Shown: positions 40,180 to 47,769 of the stretch, piece after piece
Numbering within the stretch: the stretch's first letter is position 1
Layout: each line of letters begins with the position of its first letter
Assembly: GCF_014192055.1 (NCBI RefSeq)
Contig: NZ_JACHXM010000005.1
Location: forward strand, 221,077 to 271,720
Source: Halomonas organivorans
GTDB taxonomy: Bacteria; Pseudomonadota; Gammaproteobacteria; Pseudomonadales; Halomonadaceae
Direction: 5' to 3'
Length of the DNA: 50,644 bases
Notes under the pieces: generated by a model
The model's database searches: none
What the model was told of the DNA's origin: nothing
Seen by the model: only the letters and a program-made list of their open reading frames with translations
Made by a program: the position numbers and the translations under genes

Positions 40180-40644
40180 GCACTTCGGAGTGTGACGCTA
40201 TTTTCAACTATTGCCAAGTAATACCGTCGAGTAGTGGGCGTGCCGTATTCGACGTCAAACATGAGTGGTATCGATTCTTTGACGTCTTCACGATGTTTTC
40301 GGCTCGATGCTTTCGGCTTGATGTTTCCAGCACTAGATGGGTTGCTGAGGCGCCCTGAAGCTCATTGATGGTCGCCAGGCCACCCTGCGCCTGCGTGGCG
40401 GCTGACTGCTCTGGGAAGGGCGCCGGCCATGGCTTCGCCATGTCATGTGGCCGGGCTGACATCCTGGGGCGATCTATCAATACGACGCCTCAGGCTTGAT
40501 ATGGCGCGGGAAGTAACCTCTATGCACCTCATTTATTTTAGCAAACGCTATTTTATGCGTCTACGGTAGCCTCCCTTGCTTGAGGCGTATCTCTTAATCA
40601 TGGTTGTCGCTATGTGGCGACTAGCTGTAAGGGGTATGAGCCCG

Positions 40645-40650
40645 TATAAT
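40645..40650 (+). promoter_or_regulatory. Perfect -10 hexamer of the sulfation/capsule operon
   Basis: TATAAT matches consensus exactly. No good TTGACA lies 17 bases upstream, so an activator may help. A start near 40657 would place the ops element about 100 bases into the transcript. Confidence 0.55.
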
Positions 40651-40737
40651 GCGCACCTCGTTGGTATTCTCATATAAGCCGATCACAGGACGTGGTACAT
40701 AGGCATCGGCGCCATCGTTGATCAAGGGCAAGGGAAT

Positions 40738-40768
40738 CGCCCGGTGTCAATCCCCGGGCGGTAGCGTG
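40738..40768 (+). promoter_or_regulatory. ops/JUMPstart element (RfaH recruitment site) in the operon leader
   Basis: GGCGGTAGCGTG at 40757-40768 is identical to the 12-base ops element of E. coli rfa, kps and tra operons and is in the sense orientation, 27 bases before the first start codon. The surrounding GGGCGGTAGCGTGCC fits the longer JUMPstart pattern. A CGCCCGG / CCGGGCG stem (40738-40744 with 40754-40760) overlaps its first bases. In enterobacteria ops pauses RNA polymerase and loads RfaH for antitermination. Confidence 0.75.
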
Positions 40769-40794
40769 CCTGCTCAGTTGGAGTACGTTTTCTC

Positions 40795-42558
40795 ATGGCA
40801 TGGGATGCCTGGCTCAGTCTGTCGTGCGTCATTGCCGTGCTGCTGGCGCTCGCCCTCACTCGCATCGCCCCGGATGCGCTGCTCATGGCCTCGCTGGCCT
40901 TCCTCGTGGTCAGCGGCGTGCTCGACCCCTCCCAGGCACTGGCCGGCTTTTCCAATCCGGGGGTAATGACGATCGGCGCCCTGTACGTGGTCGCCGCCGG
41001 CCTCAAGGAAACCGGGGCCGTGCTGTGGGTCGCCAATGCGCTGCTTGGCCAGCCCGCGACGCTCAAGCGCGCGCAGTGCCGGATGCTGGTGCCGGCCTCG
41101 GTACTCAGCTCCTTCATGAACAACACCACCGTGGTGGCCATGTTCATTCCCGCCATCCAGGAATGGTCGCGCAAGCTCGGGCTCACGCCCTCCAAGCTGC
41201 TGCTGCCTTTGAGCTACATCGCCATCCTCGGCGGCACCTGTACCCTGATCGGCACCAGCACCAACCTGGTGGTGGATGGCCTGCTGCAGAGCGAAAAGCA
41301 GGTCTCGCTGGGCATGTTCGACCTGGCGGCGGTGGGCATTCCGGTGCTGCTGATCGGCGGGGTCTTCCTGACGCTGTTCGCCGACCGCCTGCTGCCGCGC
41401 CGCGAAGGCGTGATCGAGCAGCTCGACCACGCCCGGGAATACAGCGTCGAATTCGTGGTGGCCGAGGGCGGCGCCCTGGTGGACAAGACCATCGCCGAGG
41501 CCGGGCTGCGCAACCTGCGTCACGGTTACCTGGTCGACATCGAACGAGGCGGCCGCTTGATGACCGCGGTGCCGCCGGATACCCAACTGATGAGCGGCGA
41601 CGTGCTGATTTTCATCGGCGCCCCGGAATGTGCCCGCGAGCTGCGGAGGGTGCGCGGCCTGACCCCGGCCAACGGCGACATCCACAAGCTCGACATCGAC
41701 AATCACCACCGCTGCCTGGTCGAGGCCGTCATCGGCTCGGACTTTGCCGGGCTCGGCCAGACCGTCAAGGCCTCGCGCTTCCGTTCGCGCTACCAGGCGG
41801 TGATCCTCTCGATCTCCCGCCAGGGCCAACGCCTGCCGGGCAAGGTCGGCGACATTCAACTGCAGGTCGGTGACACCCTGCTGATGGAGACCGGCCAGCA
41901 GTTCGTCGAGCAGTATCGCTACCGCAAGGATTTCCTGCTGGTCAGCGCCCTGAACGATTCCACGCCTCCCGACTTTCACAAGGCGCCCATCGCCATGGCG
42001 GTACTGTCGATGCTGGTGCTGTCGGCGGCCTCGGGCATGCTGTCGATCCTCGAGGCCGCCCTGCTGGCGGCCGGCGGCATGCTGGTGACCGGCTGCATCA
42101 CCGTCAGCAAGGCGCGCCGCTACGTCGATCTTTCGGTGCTGATCGTGATCTCCGCCTCGTTCGCCCTGGGCGCGGCGATGACCACCTCGGGCGCCGCCCA
42201 GGCGATCGCCGGAGCGCTCGTCGATGCCCGCATGGCGCCCTGGCTGGCGCTGGCGATGGTCTACCTGCTGACCACGCTGTTTACCGAACTGATCACCAAC
42301 AACGCCGCCGCGGTGCTGATGTTCCCCATCGCCATGTCGGTGGCCGAGCAGTTGGGTGTCGATTTCATGCCCTTCGCCGTCGCCATCATGTTCGCCGCCT
42401 CGGCCAGCTTCATGACCCCGCTCGGCTACCAGACCAACCTGATGGTCTACGGCCCCGGCGGCTACCGCCTGCTCGACTACCTGAGGCTCGGCGCCCCGCT
42501 GAGCCTGATCGTCGGCACCACCGCCGTCGGGCTGATACCGATGGTGTGGCCGTTCTGA
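40795..42558 (+). CDS. SLC13/DASS-type anion transporter with two RCK_C (TrkA_C) domains, probable sulfate permease
   Basis: A 587-residue inner-membrane transporter. The two halves carry MNNTTVVAMFIPA with IGTSTNLVVDG and, in the second repeat, ITNNAAAVLMFPIA with PLGYQTNLMVYGPG, the paired SNT/TNL signatures of divalent-anion symporters. Between them (about residues 215-380) two cytoplasmic TrkA_C-type domains are visible, one containing VEFVVAEGGALVDKT. This layout is that of SAC1/SLT-type sulfate transporters. It is first in a run with cysQ, cysD and cysNC, supporting sulfate. TTGGAG lies about 11 bases upstream of the ATG. Confidence 0.88.
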   Translation: MAWDAWLSLSCVIAVLLALALTRIAPDALLMASLAFLVVSGVLDPSQALAGFSNPGVMTIGALYVVAAGLKETGAVLWVANALLGQPATLKRAQCRMLVPASVLSSFMNNTTVVAMFIPAIQEWSRKLGLTPSKLLLPLSYIAILGGTCTLIGTSTNLVVDGLLQSEKQVSLGMFDLAAVGIPVLLIGGVFLTLFADRLLPRREGVIEQLDHAREYSVEFVVAEGGALVDKTIAEAGLRNLRHGYLVDIERGGRLMTAVPPDTQLMSGDVLIFIGAPECARELRRVRGLTPANGDIHKLDIDNHHRCLVEAVIGSDFAGLGQTVKASRFRSRYQAVILSISRQGQRLPGKVGDIQLQVGDTLLMETGQQFVEQYRYRKDFLLVSALNDSTPPDFHKAPIAMAVLSMLVLSAASGMLSILEAALLAAGGMLVTGCITVSKARRYVDLSVLIVISASFALGAAMTTSGAAQAIAGALVDARMAPWLALAMVYLLTTLFTELITNNAAAVLMFPIAMSVAEQLGVDFMPFAVAIMFAASASFMTPLGYQTNLMVYGPGGYRLLDYLRLGAPLSLIVGTTAVGLIPMVWPF

Positions 42559-42575
42559 CCGCTTTGCGGTCAGAG

Positions 42576-42700
42576 AGCTGGAAGAGCACCGCTTCGCGGC
42601 TGGAAGCTAGAAGCTGGAAGAAAACCCGCTGATCTAGCTGCTCGGTGCATGGGTTTTGCCCTTGGGGTGACTTCCAGCTTCAAGCTTCCAGCTCATGGCT
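42576..42700. repeat. Inverted-repeat spacer 1 (transporter-cysQ)
   Basis: GCTGGAAG/GCTAGAAGC words on the left pair with CTTCCAGCTTCAAGCTTCCAGC on the right, able to form a long stem around a loop of about 40 bases. It ends just before the cysQ ribosome site. Confidence 0.85.
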
Positions 42701-42718
42701 TGTTTTAAAGGAGTTTTC

Positions 42719-43555
42719 GTGACCGATTTCGTAACTAACGACCTGCGCGCCCGCCTGATCGATGGCGTTCACGCCGCGGGCCGCCGCGTTCTGGCGGTCT
42801 ACGAGCGCGATTTCGCGGTCGAGACCAAGGACGACCAGAGCCCGCTGACCGAGGCGGACATGGCGTCGCATCACGCGCTGGTCGAGCTGCTGGAGGCGGC
42901 CACGCCCGAGGTGCCGATCCTCTCCGAGGAGTCGGGCGACATTCCCTACGCGACTCGCCAGACCTGGCAGCGCTACTGGTTGATCGATCCGCTGGACGGC
43001 ACCAAGGAATTCATCAAGAAGAACGGTGAGTTCACCCTCAACGTGGCGCTGATCGAAGACGGCGTGCCGGTGTTCGGTATCGTGCACGCTCCGGTGCTGG
43101 AGACGACCTGGGTCGGCCAGCACGGGCAGGGCGCCTGGAAGCAGGGCACCAACGGCCCCGCCGAGTCGATCAGCGTGCGTTCGTTGCCAAACCCCGAGCA
43201 GGAGGCCTGGAAGATCGTCGGCAGCCGCTCCCACGGCTCGGCCGAGTTCGAAGCCTTCTGCGCCGAGCTGCCGGCCCACGAACGGGTCTCCATGGGCAGC
43301 TCGCTCAAGCTGTGCCTGGTCGCCGAAGGCGCCGCCGACCTCTACCCGCGCCTCGCCCCGACCAGCGAATGGGACACCGCCGCCGCCCAGGCCGTGGTCA
43401 CCGCCGCCGGCGGCGACGTGCTCAACGCCCACACCCTCGAACCGCTGCGCTGCAATCAGCAGGACAGCGTGCTCAACCCGTTCTTCATCGTCAGTGGTCA
43501 GCGCGACGAGCGCTGGGAAAACGCGCTGCGCTTCCAGCGCAAGCTTGAAGCTTGA
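42719..43555 (+). CDS. cysQ: 3'(2'),5'-bisphosphate nucleotidase CysQ
   Basis: A 278-residue Mg2+-dependent phosphatase of the IMPase superfamily that removes 3'-phosphate from PAP (and PAPS), the by-product of sulfotransferases. Motifs: SPLTEADMASH, the metal site ILSEESGD, and WLIDPLDGTKEFIKKNGEFTLN, the diagnostic CysQ block; the second metal motif is TSEWDTAAAQ. I choose a GTG start preceded by AAAGGAG at five bases; an upstream ATG lies in repeat sequence. The last codons (KLEA) and stop are written in the AGCTTGAAG repeat that fills the next spacer. Confidence 0.95.
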   Translation: MTDFVTNDLRARLIDGVHAAGRRVLAVYERDFAVETKDDQSPLTEADMASHHALVELLEAATPEVPILSEESGDIPYATRQTWQRYWLIDPLDGTKEFIKKNGEFTLNVALIEDGVPVFGIVHAPVLETTWVGQHGQGAWKQGTNGPAESISVRSLPNPEQEAWKIVGSRSHGSAEFEAFCAELPAHERVSMGSSLKLCLVAEGAADLYPRLAPTSEWDTAAAQAVVTAAGGDVLNAHTLEPLRCNQQDSVLNPFFIVSGQRDERWENALRFQRKLEA

Positions 43556-43715
43556 AGCCGGAAGTCCCCGGCTTCGCCGGGAGCTAGAAGCCGGAAGCTT
43601 GAAGCTGGAAGAAACCCCACGGGAGCCCAGCTTTGGGCATGGTTTTGACTTTGGTGTTTCTTCCAGCTTCTAGCTTCCAGCCGCGAAGCGGGGCTCTTCC
43701 AGCTTCGAGCCTTCC
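43546..43715. repeat. Inverted-repeat spacer 2 (cysQ-cysD)
   Basis: Left arm AGCTTGAAGCTGGAAGAAACC with an accessory CCGGCTTCGCCGG hairpin; right arm GTTTCTTCCAGCTTCTAGCTTCCAGC with CGCGAAGCG. The loop is about 45 bases. It overlaps the 3' end of cysQ. Confidence 0.88.
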
Positions 43716-43743
43716 CCATTGAATCTGAATTCCTGGATACCCC

Positions 43744-44661
43744 ATGACTGAGATAACCCCCGAACGCCAGACCCACCTCAAGCAGCTCGAGGCCGAGTCG
43801 ATCCACATCATCCGCGAGGTGGCGGCCGAGTTCCGCAACCCGGTGATGCTGTACTCCATCGGCAAGGATTCCTCGGTGATGCTGCACCTGGCGCGCAAGG
43901 CCTTCTACCCGGGCACGCCGCCGTTCCCGCTGATGCACGTCAACACCACCTGGAAATTCCGCGAGATGATCGAGTTCCGCGATCGCATGGCCGAAAAGGC
44001 CGGCATGGAACTGATCGAGCACATCAACGAGGAAGGCCGGGCCGCGGGCATCAACCCCTTCGACCACGGCAGCTCCAAGTACACCGACATCATGAAGACC
44101 CAGTCGCTGAAGCAGGCGCTGGACAAGTACCGCTTCGATGCCGCCTTCGGCGGCGCGCGCCGCGACGAGGAAGCCAGCCGCGCCAAGGAGCGGGTGTTCT
44201 CGTTCCGTGACAAGCACCACCGCTGGGACCCCAAGAACCAGCGCCCCGAGCTGTGGAACACCTACAACGCCAAGGTGAACCAGGGCGAATCGATCCGCGT
44301 GTTCCCGCTCTCCAACTGGACCGAGCTGGACATCTGGCAGTACATCTACCTCGAATCGATCGACATCGTCCCGCTCTACTACTCCGCCCCGCGCCCGGTG
44401 GTACACCGCGACGGCATGGACATCATGGTCGACGACGACCGCCTGCCGCTGGAAGACGGCGAAGTGCCCGAAGAGAAATGGGTCCGCTTCCGCACCCTCG
44501 GCTGCTACCCGCTGACCGGCGCGGTGGAATCCAAAGCCACCACGTTGCCCGAAATCATCCAGGAAATGCTGCTCACCCGCACCAGCGAACGCAGCGGCCG
44601 CGCCATTGATCATGACCAGGCGGGCAGCATGGAGAAGAAGAAGAGGGAGGGGTACTTCTAA
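43744..44661 (+). CDS. cysD: Sulfate adenylyltransferase subunit 2
   Basis: A 305-residue ATP-pyrophosphatase subunit of ATP sulfurylase. The PP-loop is [13 protein letters not shown], followed by [18 protein letters not shown]; the [19 protein letters not shown] and [13 protein letters not shown] blocks are near-invariant in CysD. With CysN it makes adenosine 5'-phosphosulfate from sulfate and ATP, driven by GTP. Separated from cysNC by an unrelated small gene and repeats, which is unusual since the two are normally adjacent. No cysH is near. Confidence 0.97.
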   Translation: MTEITPERQTHLKQLEAESIHIIREVAAEFRNPVMLYSIGKDSSVMLHLARKAFYPGTPPFPLMHVNTTWKFREMIEFRDRMAEKAGMELIEHINEEGRAAGINPFDHGSSKYTDIMKTQSLKQALDKYRFDAAFGGARRDEEASRAKERVFSFRDKHHRWDPKNQRPELWNTYNAKVNQGESIRVFPLSNWTELDIWQYIYLESIDIVPLYYSAPRPVVHRDGMDIMVDDDRLPLEDGEVPEEKWVRFRTLGCYPLTGAVESKATTLPEIIQEMLLTRTSERSGRAIDHDQAGSMEKKKREGYF

Positions 44662-44679
44662 CGCGCCTCAGGCGCGTTA

Positions 44680-44735
44680 GAAAGCGGGAAGCTTGAAGAG
44701 CGGCGCTTCGCGCCTGGAAGCTGGAAGAGAAAAGC
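44680..44735. repeat. AGCTTGAAG/GCTGGAAG spacer repeat after cysD
   Basis: Short member of the spacer family (GCGGGAAGCTTGAAGAGCGG then GGAAGCTGGAAGAG) with a small GCGCTTCGCGC hairpin. Its right-hand complement lies after the four-helix-bundle gene (45163-45195), so the small gene sits between the two arms. Confidence 0.75.
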
Positions 44736-44787
44736 TTTCTACCCCTGGCCTACCTTGTAGGCATGACCGGAGGAGGGAGGGGAGGAC

Positions 44788-45132
44788 ATGGACTTCGAAA
44801 AGCTTCAGGTGTGGAAACGATCGGCGAGATTATCGGCCGAACTCTACAAGTCGATGCGCGACCTTCGCGACTTTGGATTCAAGGATCAGATCACTCGTTC
44901 CGGGCTTTCGGTACCGAGCAATATCGCAGAGGGCATGACGCGTGGCACGGCCAAGGATAAGCGACACTTCCTGCTGATTGCCAAGGGCTCATGCGCCGAG
45001 CTGAGAACACAGATCTACATCGGCATCGATATTGGCTACATCGAGAAAGTCAGTGGAAACCGGTGGATACAGGAAACAAGAGAAATTGCCGCCATGCTCT
45101 CCGGACTGATCGGCAAGCTCACCATCGAATGA
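44788..45132 (+). CDS. Four-helix-bundle protein (23S rRNA intervening-sequence protein family)
   Basis: A 114-residue all-helical protein. The opening FEKLQVWKRSARLSAELYKS and the central GLSVPSNIAEGMTRG are the family signature, with a C-terminal helix rich in Leu/Ile. Members were first described from insertions in 23S rRNA and also occur as free genes; their function is unknown. Strong GGAGG ribosome site. Base and codon use are less G+C-rich than cysD and cysNC, and repeat arms flank it, suggesting later insertion between the two ATP-sulfurylase genes. Confidence 0.88.
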   Translation: MDFEKLQVWKRSARLSAELYKSMRDLRDFGFKDQITRSGLSVPSNIAEGMTRGTAKDKRHFLLIAKGSCAELRTQIYIGIDIGYIEKVSGNRWIQETREIAAMLSGLIGKLTIE

Positions 45133-45162
45133 ACAGCTGTGAAGCTAACGGGGTTGGGGGTT

Positions 45163-45195
45163 CTTCCAGCTTCAAGCTTCCAGCTTCCAGCTAGG
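45163..45195. repeat. CTTCCAGCTT spacer repeat before cysNC
   Basis: TTCTTCCAGCTTCAAGC then TTCCAGCTTCCAGCTAG, right-arm type of the spacer inverted-repeat family; ends ten bases before the cysNC start codon. Confidence 0.8.
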
Positions 45196-45205
45196 GATTC
45201 CGGCA

Positions 45206-47119
45206 ATGTCACATTCATCCGCTTTGATCTCAGACGACATCGAAAGCTACCTCAAGGAACACGAGCAGAAAGACCTGCTGCGTTTCATCACCTGCGGTAG
45301 CGTCGACGACGGCAAGTCGACGCTGATCGGTCGGCTGCTGCACGATTCCAAGATGATCTACGAGGATCAGTTGGCGGCGATCACCCAGGCGTCCAAGACC
45401 AGTGGGACCACCGGCGATGAGGTGGATCTGGCGCTGCTGGTGGATGGCCTGCAGTCCGAGCGGGAGCAGGGCATCACCATCGACGTGGCCTATCGCTTCT
45501 TCTCCACCGACCGGCGCAAGTTCATCATCGCCGACACCCCGGGGCATGAGCAGTACACCCGCAACATGGCCACCGGCGCCTCCACCGCCAGCCTGGCGGT
45601 GATCCTGATCGATGCTCGCCACGGCGTGCAGACCCAGACGCGTCGCCACAGCTTCATCGCCGACCTGCTGGGCATCCAGCACCTGGTGGTGGCGATCAAC
45701 AAGATGGACCTGGTCGACTACTCCCAGCAGCGCTACGAGGAGATCGTCGCCGAGTATCAGGAAATCGCCGCCAAGCTCGGCGCTCCCGATATCCGCTTCG
45801 TGCCGCTCTCGGCGCTCAAGGGCGACAACGTCGTCAACAAGAGCGAGTCGATGAACTGGTACGACGGCCCGGCGCTGCTCGAGCTGCTCGAAACCGTCGA
45901 GATCACCCACGACCAGAACCTGCGCGACCTGCGCCTGCCGGTGCAGTACGTCAACCGTCCCAACCTCGACTTCCGCGGCTACTGCGGTACCCTGGCCGCC
46001 GGCGTGATGAGCCCGGGCCAGAAGGTGAGGGCGCTGCCGTCCGGCAAGGTCTCCACCGTCGAACGGCTGGTCACCTGGGACGGCGATCTCGACGTGGCCT
46101 ATCCCGGCCAGGCGATCACCGTGACCCTGGAAGACGAGATCGACATCTCGCGCGGCGACTGGCTGGTGGCCGAGAACGACCAGGTGCCGCTGGCCAACAG
46201 CTTCGAGGCCGATATCGTGTGGATGCACGAGACCGCGCTGGAGCCCGGCAAGCTGTACGACATCAAGCTGGCCACCCGCGATGCGGCGGGCAAGGTGAGC
46301 GCGATCGACTACCAGGTCGACGTCAACACCCTCGAGCATCGCCACGCCGACCACCTGGACCTCAACGCCATCGCCCGCTGCCGGCTGGAGCTGACCGCCC
46401 CGGTGCCGGTCGACGACTACCGCACCAGCCCGGGTACCGGCAGCTTCATCATCATCGACCGGCTGACCAACATCACCGTCGGTGCCGGCATGATCCACCA
46501 GCCGCTGGATAGCGAGCTGCCCTACGAGTTCCGCGACAACGACAGCAAGGCCAACGTGGTGTGGAACCGCACCAGCGTGACCCAGGGCATGCGCGAGCAG
46601 CTCAACGGCCACGCCGGCAAGTGCGTGTGGTTCACCGGCTACTCCGGTTCCGGCAAGTCGACCCTGGCCAACGCCCTGGAAGTGGAGCTCAACCGCCGCG
46701 GCTATCACACCATGCTGCTGGACGGCGACAACATCCGCCACGGCCTGTGCAAGGACCTCGGCATGGGCGAGGCCGACCGCGCCGAGAACATCCGCCGGGT
46801 GGGCGAAGTGGCGCGGCTGTTCGCCGAGGCCGGGGTGATCGTGATCACCGCCTTCATCTCGCCGTTCCGCGCCGATCGCGACGCCGCCCGCGAGCTGTTC
46901 GACGAAGGCAGCTTCATCGAAGTGCACGTCAACACGCCGCTGGATATCTGCGAAGAGCGCGATCCCAAGGGGCTCTACCAGAAGGCGCGCGAGGGCAAGA
47001 TCCTGGACTTCACCGGCATCAACAGCCCCTATGAAGTGCCGCGTGACGCGGAAGTCACGGTCAACACCCAGGAAATGAGCCAGCAGGACATGGTCAGCCG
47101 CCTGCTCAAGGAGCTATAA
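45206..47119 (+). CDS. cysNC: Bifunctional sulfate adenylyltransferase subunit 1 / adenylylsulfate kinase
   Basis: A 637-residue fusion. Residues 1-450 are the CysN GTPase: P-loop [40 protein letters not shown], then EF-Tu-like beta barrels. From about residue 465 follows the CysC APS kinase: [37 protein letters not shown], and the lid [10 protein letters not shown]. The product is PAPS, the sulfate donor for sulfotransferases and the substrate of CysH. In this gene set, with CysQ but without CysH, sulfation is the more likely use. Confidence 0.97.
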   Translation: MSHSSALISDDIESYLKEHEQKDLLRFITCGSVDDGKSTLIGRLLHDSKMIYEDQLAAITQASKTSGTTGDEVDLALLVDGLQSEREQGITIDVAYRFFSTDRRKFIIADTPGHEQYTRNMATGASTASLAVILIDARHGVQTQTRRHSFIADLLGIQHLVVAINKMDLVDYSQQRYEEIVAEYQEIAAKLGAPDIRFVPLSALKGDNVVNKSESMNWYDGPALLELLETVEITHDQNLRDLRLPVQYVNRPNLDFRGYCGTLAAGVMSPGQKVRALPSGKVSTVERLVTWDGDLDVAYPGQAITVTLEDEIDISRGDWLVAENDQVPLANSFEADIVWMHETALEPGKLYDIKLATRDAAGKVSAIDYQVDVNTLEHRHADHLDLNAIARCRLELTAPVPVDDYRTSPGTGSFIIIDRLTNITVGAGMIHQPLDSELPYEFRDNDSKANVVWNRTSVTQGMREQLNGHAGKCVWFTGYSGSGKSTLANALEVELNRRGYHTMLLDGDNIRHGLCKDLGMGEADRAENIRRVGEVARLFAEAGVIVITAFISPFRADRDAARELFDEGSFIEVHVNTPLDICEERDPKGLYQKAREGKILDFTGINSPYEVPRDAEVTVNTQEMSQQDMVSRLLKEL

Positions 47120-47167
47120 GCTCAAGGGCCATAAGCTCAAGGGGCTATTAGCTCAAGGGCCATAAGT
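47115..47167. repeat. Short direct repeats after cysNC
   Basis: Four imperfect copies of ATAAGCTCAAGGGCC at 15-16-base spacing begin within the last codons of cysNC. Related to the AGCTT-based spacers only in part. Confidence 0.75.
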
Positions 47168-47233
47168 GCGGGCCTGGCACTGCGATAGCGGCGCCAGGCC
47201 CTCGTTCGCCAGCCACTATCGAAGCTCATTCGT

Positions 47234-47280
47234 CATTGTCGGGGAACGCAGGTTCCAGCGGCCTGCGTTCCCCGACAATG
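47234..47280. other. Perfect 19-bp inverted repeat before the export genes
   Basis: Both arms match without error (CATTGTCGGGGAACGCAGG and its complement) around a nine-base loop. No T tract follows. It stands between cysNC and the lipoprotein gene and could be a barrier read through by an antiterminated polymerase, a regulator site, or an mRNA end. Confidence 0.8.
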
Positions 47281-47310
47281 ATTCATGAACAATACCGCAG
47301 GAAACTCTTC

Positions 47311-47769
47311 ATGCACGATATCCCAACTTTTCGGCCTGGCCGGAAGCGGGCCAAGCGGCATTCGGCCTGCCGGATTTCACGCCAATGGCGGATGTTCTCT
47401 CCGCTGCTGATGGCGCTGACGCTTGGCCTCACGGGCTGTGCCGCGCTGCAGCCGCCGGCAATGCAGAGCGGCTCGGTGATGGCCGATGCCAACGACGGGC
47501 AGCCGCTCGGCGACAACCTCAACGGCTTTCTCAGCCAATCGGCTCCCGGCAGCGCGCTGGCCCTGGACAACAGCCCCTGGGGCGGCAACGTCCAGGTGAT
47601 GGCCGATGCGCCTTACTACGCGGCCAGCGGCCGTACCTGCCGCCAGCTCCAGGTCACCCAGCTGCGTAGCGGCAACGTGCGCTTCGAGGTGGCCTGCCAA
47701 CTGGCCAACGGCCAGTGGGTCAGCCAGCGGTTGGTGACGCAAACCGAGTCAGGGAGGACTCGCCGGTGA
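47311..47769 (+). CDS. Lipoprotein of unknown function, upstream of kpsD-like gene
   Basis: A 152-residue predicted lipoprotein. A basic N-terminus (RPGRKRAKRH) leads into the hydrophobic run MFSPLLMALTLGLTGC with lipobox LTGC. The mature part ends with YYAASGRTCRQLQVTQL and FEVACQLANGQWVSQRLV, a pattern recalling the C-terminal domain of 17-kDa surface antigens. AGGAAA eight bases before this ATG supports the start; the internal Met just before the hydrophobic run is an alternative. Its stop overlaps the GTG of the next gene (GTGA), so the two are coupled and probably work together in polysaccharide export. Confidence 0.75.
   Translation: MHDIPTFRPGRKRAKRHSACRISRQWRMFSPLLMALTLGLTGCAALQPPAMQSGSVMADANDGQPLGDNLNGFLSQSAPGSALALDNSPWGGNVQVMADAPYYAASGRTCRQLQVTQLRSGNVRFEVACQLANGQWVSQRLVTQTESGRTRR

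Larger units (their letters stand above)
40034..40794. other. 760-bp A+T-richer spacer between ompW and the sulfation/capsule operon
   Basis: Noticeably lower in G+C than its surroundings. It contains the ompW promoter, a nested palindrome, and the promoter and ops leader of the plus-strand operon, annotated separately. Between roughly 40200 and 40500 a 90-codon frame on the minus strand has no recognisable product and no clear ribosome site; I do not call it a gene. Confidence 0.6.

Noticed and set aside
40208..40480. 90-codon minus-strand frame in the ompW upstream spacer
   Set aside because: No recognisable domain or ribosome site, atypical composition; most likely chance.
44788..45132. 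Evidence of an rRNA operon because of an S23-type protein
   Set aside because: No rRNA sequence surrounds it; it is a free-standing gene between cysD and cysNC.
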